A stretch of DNA of 64,000 nt. Source: CAWCAW01 sp963714125. Lineage in GTDB: Bacteria; Actinomycetota; Acidimicrobiia; Acidimicrobiales; UBA8190. The notes beneath the pieces were generated by a model. That model ran no database searches. It saw only the letters and a list, made by a program, of their open reading frames with translations, and was not told the origin of the DNA. Shown here in pieces: positions 1-9,017 of the stretch. The position numbers and the translations under genes are program-made. The first letter of the stretch is position 1. Every line of letters begins with the position of its first letter. Where the stretch lies: assembly GCA_963714125.1 (NCBI GenBank), contig OY970234.1, positions 2,542,001 to 2,606,000 of the forward strand. The letters are read 5' to 3'.

Positions 1-42
1 ACGCACGGGGCGATGGGCGAGCAAGACGGTTTCACTGGTCAT
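1..42 (-). CDS. N-terminus of an unidentified protein, cut by the window edge
   Basis: Reading the minus strand from an ATG at 42 gives MTSETVLLAHRPVR before the window ends. Two more in-frame ATGs lie at 51 and 54, so the start is unsettled. It lies 58 nt downstream of the sulfatase stop on the same strand and may share its transcript. Fourteen residues are too few to name a family; the opening vaguely recalls medium-chain NADPH oxidoreductases, but that is a guess. Confidence 0.35.
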   Translation of the reverse strand, partial: MTSETVLLAHRPVR

Positions 43-100
43 GGTGCCCATCATGTCCTGCGCCACGCGCCGGCAGGGACCACCCCGCCGGCGGCAGCGG

Positions 101-1564
101 TCAACTGGTGAAAACGCTCGGATGAGGGCGGACCGGTGAGGTCTCGAAGAACGGTCGCACATACGTCTCCATCAGCTCGTCGACAGCAGACCCCGCCGAG
201 GGGTCAGGAAGGAGATCATGGTCCTCGAGCGGATCGTCACGGAGGTCGAAGAGCTGGCACGGTGCACCGGCGTCCTCATCGACGACGATCTTGTACCGCT
301 CGGTCTCAAAAGATGCGAACCCCCAATTCTCGCTGATCGACACCTCCCGGGGATGCGGCGAGTCTCCATGCACAGCCTCAAGTATCGATCGGCCCTCGCC
401 GGCGGGGACCGCAGGCGCACCGGCGATCTCGCGCAGCGTCGCGGGCACGTCGAGTTGCTCGACGAGAGCGTCGACTACCCGCGGTGCACACCCACCCGGC
501 GGGCGCACAATGAGCGGCACGCGCACCGCCGGCTGATAGAGCACGCATTTGGACATGAGCCCGTGGTTACCACCCATTTCGCCATGGTCGCTCGTGTAGA
601 TCACCCAGGTGTTGTCCAAGAACCCACGCTGGTCGAGCGCGCTCAACATGTTGCCGATGGCGTGGTCGATGATGGAGACGTCGGCGCTGTAGGCCCGACG
701 CATGCCCCTGATCGCCTCATCGGTCATGGTCTCGGAGTCCGACAACCACAAGAATGAGCTGAGCAACGCGCCATATCGGCCCGTCGATTCGAGGCTCGGC
801 CGCCGCGTGGTCGCCGGCATCGAGACCTCTACATCGCGGTAACGCTCCACAGCAGCCCGAGGGGCATCCCAGGGATCATGCGGACCCGGGAAGCCGACGA
901 AGAGGAAAAAAGGCTCCGACCTCTCGTACTGCTCGATCCAACGCACCGCGTCGGCGCCATGCCAGGTATCGATGTACGCATCCAGGGGGACGGGCATGGG
1001 CGTGGAGTCCCACATAGGTGCCCGCTTGGTGGCATTGCGCCCCGTTTCGTCATCTCCTTGATAACTGCGATCCGCGATATGCGCCTTGTACGCTTCGAAC
1101 AGGCCCCGCTCGTGCAGGAAGTCCGTATAGCGGCTGGGGATTTCGCTCACGAACTTGTCACCAGTCTCATGAACTTCCGTGAACCCGAGGCTCGTGAGCC
1201 GTCCGGCGAGCTCGTCGATGTGATTCGCCTGGGCGATTTCGTCTCGGTACAGGTGGGCCTTGCCCAGCAAGGTCGTGTGATACCCGGCCTCGCGCAGGGC
1301 CCATACGTATGTCGGCGAGTCGCTGGAGATCTCGGCCCAGTTTGTATAGACACCATGATCACGGACGTAGCGTTCGGTGATGAACGATGCTCGGGACGGC
1401 ATGCACAGCGGCCCCTGGCACGACACCCTCGAGAACCTCACGCCTTCGCCGGCCAGCAGGTCCAGGGTAGGCGTGAGCATCCCGGCATCCCCGGCACAAC
1501 CCATCATGTCGGCACGATGCTGATCCGACATGACCAGCACGATGTTCGGAGCACTAGAAGTCAC
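101..1564 (-). CDS. Sulfatase family (arylsulfatase-like) hydrolase
   Basis: About 487 residues of the alkaline-phosphatase/sulfatase superfamily, expected to cleave sulfate esters after conversion of a cysteine to formylglycine. Visible motifs are the N-terminal metal aspartate in VMSDQHRADMMG, the modification motif CMPSR (canonical C-x-P-S-R) in GPLCMPSRASF, the Lys/His motif LGKAHLY, and the metal pair in YTSDHGEMGG. The open frame extends to 1714, but the conserved fold begins right after a GTG at 1564 (VTSSAPNIVLVMSDQ), which I take as the start. No signal peptide is seen from this start, so a cytoplasmic enzyme is likely. The gene is divergent from the cupin gene. The substrate cannot be told from sequence, and no formylglycine-generating enzyme is in the window. 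Confidence 0.88.
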   Translation of the reverse strand: MTSSAPNIVLVMSDQHRADMMGCAGDAGMLTPTLDLLAGEGVRFSRVSCQGPLCMPSRASFITERYVRDHGVYTNWAEISSDSPTYVWALREAGYHTTLLGKAHLYRDEIAQANHIDELAGRLTSLGFTEVHETGDKFVSEIPSRYTDFLHERGLFEAYKAHIADRSYQGDDETGRNATKRAPMWDSTPMPVPLDAYIDTWHGADAVRWIEQYERSEPFFLFVGFPGPHDPWDAPRAAVERYRDVEVSMPATTRRPSLESTGRYGALLSSFLWLSDSETMTDEAIRGMRRAYSADVSIIDHAIGNMLSALDQRGFLDNTWVIYTSDHGEMGGNHGLMSKCVLYQPAVRVPLIVRPPGGCAPRVVDALVEQLDVPATLREIAGAPAVPAGEGRSILEAVHGDSPHPREVSISENWGFASFETERYKIVVDEDAGAPCQLFDLRDDPLEDHDLLPDPSAGSAVDELMETYVRPFFETSPVRPHPSVFTS

Positions 1565-1671
1565 GTGCAGCCTCCAACCACGACGCGTAGCGGTTCTCCG
1601 CCCAAGCCCGAAGGTACTCCACCACGTTGCCTGTAGAGTCCATCTCGGAACAGACGCACGCGGAGGTGCCC

Positions 1672-2106
1672 ATGATCCGTTGGGAGAGCGGTGAGGGACG
1701 GCGCCGTGAGGCACGTGGAAGCGAGATGTGGTTCAAGGCCACCGCCGCCACGACCAGCGGTCGGTTCTCCCTTATGGAACGGACGTTACCGCCGGGTGGA
1801 AGGTTGCCACCGGCGCACCGTCACGTCGGCAACGACGAGGCATATTTCGTTCTCGACGGACTGGTCGAGTTTCGTGTCGCCGACGAAGTCTTTCCAGGCA
1901 AGAGCGGGGCGTTCGTGCTCGTCCCGGCCGGCCAAGCTCATACCTTCGGGAACACGAGCAACGAGCCGGCCCGATTATTGGTGTTGCACGCTCCCGCCTT
2001 GGATGGCTACTTCGAGGAGTTGGAGCAACTGTGGGCAGCACCGGAGCCACCCCAGCCCGACGCGGAGGCTGCGCTCATGCGTCGCCATGGCATGGAACCG
2101 ACGTAA
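1672..2106 (+). CDS. Small cupin-domain protein
   Basis: 144 residues forming a single beta-barrel cupin. The first cupin motif is visible as PPAHRHVGNDEAYFVLDG (His, His, Glu metal ligands) and the second as PAGQAHTFGNTSNEPARLL with its histidine. Such proteins bind a metal or act as small isomerases, dioxygenases or sensors; the substrate is unknown. The ATG at 1672 is preceded by a GGAGG-like site (cggaggtgcc), which decides it over an upstream ATG at 1627. The TAA at 2104-2106 is followed immediately by a GTG at 2107 of the next (broken) gene, suggesting co-transcription. Confidence 0.85.
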   Translation: MIRWESGEGRRREARGSEMWFKATAATTSGRFSLMERTLPPGGRLPPAHRHVGNDEAYFVLDGLVEFRVADEVFPGKSGAFVLVPAGQAHTFGNTSNEPARLLVLHAPALDGYFEELEQLWAAPEPPQPDAEAALMRRHGMEPT

Positions 2107-2687
2107 GTGTCGCGTCAGACGACGTTAGTCAGCCACGTCCTCTGGCACTGCTCACTCGTTCGAGCAGCGAATATGCAACGCTTCGCGAGAGTGAGGAAGG
2201 CCACAAGTTTCAGGGAGTCGTTGTGGTCCCACTCGGGGAAGTTCCATGCCACATCGAATACGCCGTGGCTGTCGACCACCAATGGCGTGCCCGGGAGGCG
2301 CGCACAGTGATCACGACTCCGTCTGGCGTTCGAGAAACCGTCCTCCGGTCCCATCCCACAGACGGATGGGAGCTGGACGGCATACCGGCGCCGTACCTCG
2401 AGACATGCGACGACATCGACCTCGGCTGGACGCCTGCCACGAATACCATCCCGATCCGCCGCCTTGAGCTTGAGGTAGGAGAAAGTGCGAGCATTCACGC
2501 GGCGTGGATGCGGTTCCCCGAGCTGGACATCGTTGGCAACGAGCAGCAGTACACGCGACTTTCGAGCGACCGTTGGCGATACCGGTCGGGTGACTCCGAC
2601 TTCGAGCTTGTCACTGATCCCTACTCCGGGCTCGTCCTCGAGTACGGAGACGACCTGTGGCGAGCATCGACTCTCATCAATGGCTGA
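2107..2687 (+). pseudogene. Putative glycolipid-binding domain protein (PF06475-like), apparently frameshifted near its start
   Basis: From about 2160 to 2687 one frame encodes a domain resembling the putative glycolipid-binding family: AVDHQWRAREARTV, then CDDIDLGWTPATNTIPIRRL, then EQQYTRLSSDRWRYR, ending in SGLVLEYGDDLWRAS. That frame has no ATG or GTG between the cupin stop and the conserved region. A GTG at 2107, abutting the cupin stop, opens a different frame that supplies the expected N-terminal tryptophan (SHVLWHCSLV). One indel around 2146-2160 would join the two into a protein of about 190 residues, the usual family length. Either a real frameshift or a sequence error explains this; a non-canonical start is the alternative. 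Function of the family is not established. Confidence 0.6.
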
Positions 2688-2763
2688 ACTCGGCCACGCA
2701 GTCGTCGTCTGACGCGGCACTCCAGGTAGACCTACGGATCATTCGCCGAAGGCACGCTCCGAG

Positions 2764-3318
2764 CTACGAACCCTCAGCCTCCGGCGTCATTCGCGACAGG
2801 CCGGCCATGGCCAACCCGAGCGCCATGCGCGGGCCGATCGGCCTCACCTTCGGCTCGTGGCCCCGATTCTGGGCATGAATGGCGGCGGCGGAGATGACTC
2901 CGACCAACCGTTGCGGCGGGACCGGCTTTCGAAGGCAGTCGAAAAGGACCGGACCGAACTTTCGGCGTATGTCACTCTCGTCGAAGTATTCAAACGCCGA
3001 GAAGACGACCACCGTCGACGCTTCCTCGAGCGCTTCGAGCACGGCGGTGCCGTCCTGACGCCGAAGATGCAGATCGAGGAGGAGCACATCAATATGCTCG
3101 CTCGCCAGCAGCCATGTTGCCGCCGTGCCGTCAGCTGCCTCCAACACGTCGAAACCTTCGGCCCGCAAGATCGCCGCGGTCGACTGGCGGAGGTCCTGTT
3201 CGTCGTCGACGACGAGGATGGTGGCTGGGGTCGCCGGCGCGGCGTGGGACAGGTCGCCGGGCATGGCCCGGCGCGTGCGCAGGCCGCCGACACCTTGAGC
3301 TTGGCTGTTGGGATCCAT
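2764..3318 (-). CDS. Stand-alone response-regulator receiver domain protein
   Basis: 184 residues containing one receiver domain and no output domain. The acidic pocket is seen in ILVVDDEQD, the phospho-acceptor aspartate in VLLLDLHLRR, the switch Ser/Thr in VVVFSAFEYFDE and the conserved lysine in LRKPVPP. The start is the ATG at 3318, with gaggag directly upstream; the longer open frame to 3396 lacks a good site. The tail after the receiver (about 40 residues, ending MTPEAEGS) is low in features. No kinase is adjacent, so its partner must be elsewhere. Divergent from the phosphonate-type hydrolase across a 252-nt gap in which I see no clear regulatory element. Confidence 0.8.
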   Translation of the reverse strand: MDPNSQAQGVGGLRTRRAMPGDLSHAAPATPATILVVDDEQDLRQSTAAILRAEGFDVLEAADGTAATWLLASEHIDVLLLDLHLRRQDGTAVLEALEEASTVVVFSAFEYFDESDIRRKFGPVLFDCLRKPVPPQRLVGVISAAAIHAQNRGHEPKVRPIGPRMALGLAMAGLSRMTPEAEGS

Positions 3319-3570
3319 GCGGGTCTCCTCGACCGACAAACGGCGTGTCAGCCCTCGTTGCTCTATCGGCACGATGACCAGGGACGTTGAGGACAAAGGC
3401 CCAAAAACAAACAGACCCTGCCCGCCAGGACGCCGAAGCCCCGGAGCTGGTCAGAAGCGTTTTGGGTGGCCGGGTCGGTGTCCGATGACGACCTGGCCCG
3501 GGTGCTTGTCGACGATGCGGAGGCGAGGCAGCATGGGGGCGGCGGAGCAATGGGAGCGGGGGTGACGGCA

Positions 3571-5004
3571 ATGAACGTGCTACTTATCACCCTCGACCAA
3601 TTCCGGGGCGACTGCCTGTCGGCCGCAGGGCACCCCGTGGTCCGGACTCCGAACCTCGATGGCCTGGCCGCCCGAGGTGTTCGCCTGGCGCGCCACTACA
3701 GCCAAGCCGCCCCTTGCGGACCGGGCCGGGCGTGTCTGTATACCGGGATGTATCAGTGCAACAACCGAGTCGTCGGCAACGGCACACCGCTCGACGACCG
3801 TTTCGACAACGTGGCGCGCGCGGCACGCCGGGCCGGATATGTCCCCACTATCTTCGGCTACGCCGACCAAAGCATCGACCCCCGCGTGTGCACGGACCGG
3901 TCCGATCCCCGCCGGTCGACGTACCAAGGCTTCCCGCCCGGGTTCGATGTCGGTCTCGACCTGCCCGACGAGCAGGACGCGTGGCGGACGTGGCTGGAGG
4001 GTCTCGGCTACGGGTCTTTCGGTGACGGTGACGCGGCGCTGGCCACCGAGGCGAAGCGACCGGCCGAACACGGCGTATCCGCCTTTCTCACCAACCAGCT
4101 CATCGAGTGGATGGTGCGCCAAGACGATCCCTGGTTCGTGCATGCCAGCTACTGGCGACCGCACCCGCCGTATGCGGCGGCCGGTCATTGGTCCCGCGCG
4201 TATGACCCGGCCGACGTGCCGGCTCCCCTGGCGCGTCCGCAACGCCCCACACCCTTTAGCGGGCGCTTGGCCGCATTGGCGTCGCCCGCCGACGAGGGGC
4301 AGCGCCGCAGACTGGCGGCTCAGTACTACGGCATGATCTCCGATGTCGACCACGAGCTCGGCCGCCTCTTCGATGCTCTGCATGCGCTGGGCATGCACGA
4401 CGACACCGTCATCGTGCTCAGTGCTGATCACGGGGAACAACTCGGGGACCAAGGCACGCTGGGCAAAGGTGGGCTCTTCGAGTCCAGCTACCACATCCCC
4501 GCCATCGTGGCCGACCCCCGCCATCCCGAGGCGCACGGAACTGTGGTGCAGGATTTCACGGAGAACGTCGATCTCTTCCCCACTATCTGCGACGTCATGG
4601 GCATCGAGGTGCCGGTGCAGTGTGACGGATTACCTCTGACGCCATTTCTGCACGGCGACGCGCCGCCGTGGTGGCGACAGGAAGCGCACTGGGAGTACGA
4701 CTGGCGATGGGAGTACATCCCCTTCGGGCCTCACCCCTGGCCGTGGGACCGTCGCCTCGAGTCCAAGCACCTCGTGGTCTCCCGGTCCGACACGGTCGCC
4801 TACGTGCAGTTCGACAACGGCGATTGGCGCTGCTTCGACCTCCACGTCGACCCGCCATGGCAGAGCGAGGTGTCGGATCCGTCGGTGCTCCTCGAACAGG
4901 CCCAACGCCTGCTGACGTGGCGGTCACGCCACGCCGAAAGGACGCTCACCGACATGCTGGCCATGGACGGGGGCATCGGTCGAGTGCCGCCCGGCGCGTC
5001 ATGA
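3571..5004 (+). CDS. Phosphonate monoester hydrolase-like sulfatase-superfamily enzyme
   Basis: 477 residues of the alkaline-phosphatase/sulfatase superfamily. The nucleophile motif is PCGPGRACLYTG, the C-x-P/A-x-R form I associate with bacterial phosphonate monoester hydrolases rather than the strict C-x-P-S-R of arylsulfatases. Further family marks are LITLDQFRGD (metal Asp), SYWRPHPPYAA (substrate pocket region) and LSADHGEQLGDQG (metal Asp-His) followed by GKGGLFE. It should hydrolyse phosphonate monoesters, phosphodiesters or related esters after cysteine-to-formylglycine conversion. The ATG at 3571 starts directly at the conserved core, with a G-rich site (gggggtg) upstream. Its stop overlaps the next start (ATGA), so it is translationally coupled to a PhnZ-like HD protein, which strengthens the phosphonate reading. 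Confidence 0.82.
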   Translation: MNVLLITLDQFRGDCLSAAGHPVVRTPNLDGLAARGVRLARHYSQAAPCGPGRACLYTGMYQCNNRVVGNGTPLDDRFDNVARAARRAGYVPTIFGYADQSIDPRVCTDRSDPRRSTYQGFPPGFDVGLDLPDEQDAWRTWLEGLGYGSFGDGDAALATEAKRPAEHGVSAFLTNQLIEWMVRQDDPWFVHASYWRPHPPYAAAGHWSRAYDPADVPAPLARPQRPTPFSGRLAALASPADEGQRRRLAAQYYGMISDVDHELGRLFDALHALGMHDDTVIVLSADHGEQLGDQGTLGKGGLFESSYHIPAIVADPRHPEAHGTVVQDFTENVDLFPTICDVMGIEVPVQCDGLPLTPFLHGDAPPWWRQEAHWEYDWRWEYIPFGPHPWPWDRRLESKHLVVSRSDTVAYVQFDNGDWRCFDLHVDPPWQSEVSDPSVLLEQAQRLLTWRSRHAERTLTDMLAMDGGIGRVPPGAS

Positions 5005-5528
5005 CTCGCAGCGAGCTGCTCGATCTTTTGGCTGCTCTGGCCGACGTGCCGTCCGATGACATCGAGGGTATGAGCGCACTCGACCACGCACTCCAGTGCG
5101 CGTTCGAGCTCTCGCGCCTTCGACCCGCGGACATCGAGTTGCAGTTGGCCGGACTGGTGCACGACATCGGCCACGAGTTCGGCCCCGACGAGGCGCACGG
5201 TCGCCTCGGTGCCGAGCATGTGCGCGACGCCCTCGGCGACCGGATTGCGGGCCTGGTAGAAGCGCATGTGCCGGCGAAGCGGTATCTGGTCGGCACGGAC
5301 CCCTCGTATGTGTCGGTCCTGTCGGCGACGAGTGTGCACACGCTGGAGCTTCAAGGCGGAGCGTTGTCACCCCAGGAGGCCGAGGCGTTTGCGTCAGGCC
5401 CTTACGCGGCGGAGGCCTTGGTATTGCGTAAGGCCGACGACGCCGCCAAAGTCCTGGGTCAGATAGTGCCGCCGCTTGAGTACTGGACGCCGCAGCTCCG
5501 GGGTTCCGGGCCGCGCCGGCACCGATAA
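5001..5528 (+). CDS. HD-domain oxygenase-like protein of the PhnZ/TmpB type
   Basis: 175 residues with an HD fold. Candidate metal ligands are His29 (LDHALQCA), His54-Asp55 and His58 (LVHDIGHEF), His66 (AHGRLGA), His89 (EAHVPAKRYL) and an Asp in LRKADDAAK (about 146). The HVxAKRYL stretch, the TLELQGG stretch and the late DDAAK are features I recall from the mixed-valence di-iron oxygenases PhnZ and TmpB, which cleave the C-P bond of hydroxylated phosphonates. A glutamate (Glu22) sits seven residues before His29, the spacing of the substrate-binding Glu of PhnZ. The partner 2-oxoglutarate dioxygenase (PhnY/TmpA type) is not in the window. The start ATG overlaps the preceding stop by 4 nt. Confidence 0.8.
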   Translation: MTRSELLDLLAALADVPSDDIEGMSALDHALQCAFELSRLRPADIELQLAGLVHDIGHEFGPDEAHGRLGAEHVRDALGDRIAGLVEAHVPAKRYLVGTDPSYVSVLSATSVHTLELQGGALSPQEAEAFASGPYAAEALVLRKADDAAKVLGQIVPPLEYWTPQLRGSGPRRHR

Positions 5529-5555
5529 CCGCCTCCGCCACGAGCCGGCCCTCTT

Positions 5556-7160
5556 TCAGCGAACGTCGAGGACAAGTCCTTCCGAGGCGCGCAGCTTTAC
5601 CGGCGCGTACACCTGCTCGCCGTCGCGACTCCGGTCGGTGCCCATGAGGACTTTGCCGTAGACGTCGTCAATGGCAACTTCCTGATCGGAGAAGTTGAGG
5701 AGCACCACAACCCCATCGCCTCGGCGCCACGACCATGCCCCCTCGGGCGATGCGATCGTCGTGTACGAACCGCTCTGGAGTTCTGTCGTGCGGCGACGCA
5801 GATGAAGCAGATCACGGGTGAAGTTGAGCATCGACCCCGGATCTCGGCGCTGGTCGTCCACATTGCATTGGGCGGTGTCATTCAACGGCAACCAGGGCCG
5901 GGTGTCGGGTTCGGTGAAGCCGCCGCCCGGCCCGTCATGCCAGGGCATCGGGGTGCGCATGGCGTCGCGCCCGATATACGCCGGCCAGTACATGACCCCC
6001 AGGGGGTCTCGCAGCTCGTCGCGCGCCACCGGCGAGTCGCCCAGTCCGATCTCATCGCCCTGGTACAGCACGGGCGTGCCCCGTAGGCAAAGGAGCATGA
6101 GCACGGCCAGCCGAGCCTGGGCCGGATCACCCTTGGCCCAGCGCGAGGCCAGGCGCGACATGTCGTGGTTGGATCCGGTCCACGCCGGCCACGAACCCGG
6201 AGGCAGCACCGCTTCGGTCCGTTCGACGATGTCTCTCAGCACGTTGGCATCAAAGGGTGCGCTGATGAACGGGAAGTTGAAGGCGAGTTGGAGTTCATCA
6301 TCGCCGGTGCCGTAGTAGTCGGCCAGCGTCTCGATTCTCACCGGTGTCTCGCCGATGAGAAGCCGGGGTTGATCGTAGGACTGCGCCAACGTACGCCAGT
6401 GGCGGATGACCTCGTGGACCTCAGGACGATTGGCGTTGTAGACCGAGCGTTGCCCAAAGAGCTGCGCCTCCAGATCGTCCTCCTCCGTCGCCGGCGGGTT
6501 GTCGCGCAGCAGACGGTCTTTGATGATCACGTTGCACACATCGATTCTGAAACCGGCTACTCCCTTGTCCAGCCAGAACCGCATGATGCGGTCGAACTCC
6601 GTCTTGACGTCCTCGTTCCACCAGTTCAGGTCGGGCTGTTCGATCAGGTGGTTATGGACGTAGTACTGGCCGGTGGTCTCGTCGAGGGTCCATGCCGCCC
6701 CCCCAAAGCTGCTGACCCAGTTGTTCGGCGCCGTCCCATCCGCCTTGGGGTCGGCCCAGACATACCAGTCACGTCGGGGCGAGGCCATGGAGGATCGAGA
6801 TTCGACGAACCAGGGATGCAAGGCGCTGGTGTGGTTGGGGACGAAGTCCATGAGCACGCGTATGGCTCGTGTCCCGGCCTGCTCGACGAGCAGGTCGAAC
6901 TCCTCCATGGTGCCCATGTCGGGCTGAACAGCACAGTAATCAGAGACGTCGTATCCCCAATCGGCGTTGGGCGACGCCGTGATCGGGCTCAGCCAGATCC
7001 CGTTGACCCCCAACCACTGGAGATAGTCGAGCCGGTTGATGATCCCTCGAAGGTCACCGGCGCCGTCACCGTTCGAATCGGCGAATGAACGTGGATAGAT
7101 CTGATACAGCACCGCCGATTGCCACCATGGCGCTGCGCGCTCCGACGAAGAAGTCGACAT
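5556..7160 (-). CDS. GH13 alpha-glucosidase / oligo-1,6-glucosidase-like
   Basis: 534 residues of the alpha-amylase superfamily, cytoplasmic, without signal peptide. Ordered motifs: VLYQIYPRSFADSNGDGAGD (N-terminal barrel), MDFVPNHTS (region I), GFRIDVCNVI (region II, nucleophile Asp), LIGETPV (region III, acid/base Glu) and WTGSNHDMSRL (region IV, His-Asp). The QIYPRSF-NGDGxGDL opening is typical of alpha-glucosidases, oligo-1,6-glucosidases and trehalulose/sucrose isomerases rather than endo-amylases. It should hydrolyse short alpha-glucosides; the linkage preference cannot be fixed by eye. The length matches the family. It converges with the HD gene (27-nt gap) and lies 3' of the solute-binding protein gene on the same strand. 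Confidence 0.9.
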   Translation of the reverse strand: MSTSSSERAAPWWQSAVLYQIYPRSFADSNGDGAGDLRGIINRLDYLQWLGVNGIWLSPITASPNADWGYDVSDYCAVQPDMGTMEEFDLLVEQAGTRAIRVLMDFVPNHTSALHPWFVESRSSMASPRRDWYVWADPKADGTAPNNWVSSFGGAAWTLDETTGQYYVHNHLIEQPDLNWWNEDVKTEFDRIMRFWLDKGVAGFRIDVCNVIIKDRLLRDNPPATEEDDLEAQLFGQRSVYNANRPEVHEVIRHWRTLAQSYDQPRLLIGETPVRIETLADYYGTGDDELQLAFNFPFISAPFDANVLRDIVERTEAVLPPGSWPAWTGSNHDMSRLASRWAKGDPAQARLAVLMLLCLRGTPVLYQGDEIGLGDSPVARDELRDPLGVMYWPAYIGRDAMRTPMPWHDGPGGGFTEPDTRPWLPLNDTAQCNVDDQRRDPGSMLNFTRDLLHLRRRTTELQSGSYTTIASPEGAWSWRRGDGVVVLLNFSDQEVAIDDVYGKVLMGTDRSRDGEQVYAPVKLRASEGLVLDVR

Positions 7161-7261
7161 GCTCGGCAGTGTAGGACGTCGCCGCGCGCCACTTGTTGAT
7201 CGCTACGGCTCGCCCACCACCCACGCGGGGTGAGGTCACGACCTCCGTCGTCAGCTCACCA

Positions 7262-8764
7262 TCATGACGCTGCCGGTAACGGCTCCCAGTTCTGCATAAT
7301 GACCCAACAGACCCCTTGCGGCGGCAGATTGGACGGCATAGGGGGCCGACACGCGTCTGTCGGTGGGTGGTTGTTGTGCAGGGCGACGACGCGATACTGC
7401 GTGGGCCCATAGTGCTTGTCCGGACCGAAACTCAGCAGCGGTGAATACCCGCCCGCGAAGTTTGTGATGTTGGCCATTGCCTCGGTGAAGGTACGTCGGT
7501 TGAGGTTCCGGCCCGCCGCTTGGGCCGCCGCCGCGAATAGGTTGATTTCCTGGCACCACCCCTGAACGGGCCCCTGTTCCTCGATGTAGTAGTTCAGGTT
7601 GCCCGGCGGCACCTCGGGATACGCCTTGTGCCAGACCGCGAAGCAGGCGCGCACCCCGGGGTCATATCCCCCTTCAGATTCAGGCCGGGTGTCGTCGACG
7701 CCGCCAAGCGTCTCGGTGGTGACCCCCTCTTGGTTTTCGAGGGCCTGTCCGTAGGGGAACGGGATGAGGCCGAGACCCACTTCGATTGAGGACTCGTAGT
7801 CCGACAACAGAAGTTTCGGAAAGTAATTCTGTTGTGTCTCTTGAGCGATGTACGGAAGGAACGAGTTGAACGGCATGAGCGGAATCACCGAATCGACACC
7901 CGCCGACTTGAGGCGCTGCACGATCAAGGGGGCCGCCGCCGAAATAGCCGCCGTGTCGGTGGTGCTGGCCGGAATGGTGTCGACGATCGGCGTCACCCCC
8001 AGCTGGCGTAGGTCGGGGAGCAAGTACTCGTTGAGGGCCAACTGATCGCTCGCTCGGTCTCCCGCCACCACGGCAACCTTTCGCCCTGGGCCGAGCAGGC
8101 CGGAGCTGATGCCCCAGGTGGCCACCGCTTGCAAGATGGCGGCGTCGTCAGGGCCGGTCCACCATAGATACGGCGCTCCTTCTTGGGTCCAGTTCGTCAC
8201 CGTCGTCCACTGACTCAGCAGGGGGGTGTGCCCTTCTTGGGTGATGCACAGCTGATTGTCCCCGTTCCACGTGCCCACCCCGTCGAGTACGGCGAACACT
8301 TGCGCACCGCCCTCGGTCCACTGCTTGCACAGAGCCCGCATGTCGGCCTCGTTGGTGGGGTCGAACGTGACGATCATGGGGTTGATCATGCGCCCGTTGA
8401 TGCCGCCCGCGTCGTTGATCTGCTTGACGAAAAGCCTGATCGCCTTGCTCTGCTCCGAATACTCGATATCTCCGGCAAAGCCCAGGTTTCCCGCCAACGC
8501 CGACAGGTTGGTGACAGGGAACACGACGTTGATCGAGTGGGCCGTGACCCCAACAGCGCTGGTGGACGCTTGGCCCGGAGCGACATTGGCGGGCACCGTC
8601 GTGGTGGGCTCCTGCGCCTTGGCCGAGGAGCCGGGCTTCACGGCAAAGACGACGCCCACGATGACAGCGATAATGACGACCACCGACAGCGCCTGCACCC
8701 CGGCCGGACGGCGACGAAACCGTCGCCATGATCGACCCAATTGCCCCCCCTGCGGGCCTGCCAT
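7262..8764 (-). CDS. Periplasmic-binding-protein type I (branched-chain amino acid type) receptor, membrane-anchored, orphan
   Basis: About 500 residues. After a basic segment comes one transmembrane helix (ALSVVVIIAVIVGVVFAV, about residues 26-43), a short Thr/Ala-rich linker, and a Peripla_BP_6-type two-lobed domain (INVVFPVTNLSALAGNLG, then FVKQINDAGGINGR, then VAVVAGDRASDQLALNEYL). These receptors bind amino acids, amides or short-chain acids for ABC uptake. There is no lipobox cysteine, so the protein is anchored by its helix or released by cleavage. No cognate permease or ATPase lies nearby. The ATG at 8764 has a strong gggggag site; the longer frame to 8899 is not needed. Confidence 0.82.
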   Translation of the reverse strand: MAGPQGGQLGRSWRRFRRRPAGVQALSVVVIIAVIVGVVFAVKPGSSAKAQEPTTTVPANVAPGQASTSAVGVTAHSINVVFPVTNLSALAGNLGFAGDIEYSEQSKAIRLFVKQINDAGGINGRMINPMIVTFDPTNEADMRALCKQWTEGGAQVFAVLDGVGTWNGDNQLCITQEGHTPLLSQWTTVTNWTQEGAPYLWWTGPDDAAILQAVATWGISSGLLGPGRKVAVVAGDRASDQLALNEYLLPDLRQLGVTPIVDTIPASTTDTAAISAAAPLIVQRLKSAGVDSVIPLMPFNSFLPYIAQETQQNYFPKLLLSDYESSIEVGLGLIPFPYGQALENQEGVTTETLGGVDDTRPESEGGYDPGVRACFAVWHKAYPEVPPGNLNYYIEEQGPVQGWCQEINLFAAAAQAAGRNLNRRTFTEAMANITNFAGGYSPLLSFGPDKHYGPTQYRVVALHNNHPPTDACRPPMPSNLPPQGVCWVIMQNWEPLPAAS

Positions 8765-9017
8765 GTCTCTCCCCCTTGCCCCGCCCCTACCGACGTGTCG
8801 CCACTGCCGTTCGCCGGAGACCCAACATAGACTTTTCGGTGTCCAGGGTCCGAACTCGCAGCCGGCGAATGGCGCCCCCCGCCGGTCCCCGGCTGCCATG
8901 GAGCCGCCGCTCGAGCCATGGACTGCGCCTCAAGCACCCTCGGCGTTAACAGAGCCGTCATCCCGGCGACCCACGGCGTTCACCCCCTCCTTTTAGCCTG
9001 GCCAGGTACCACGCCGC

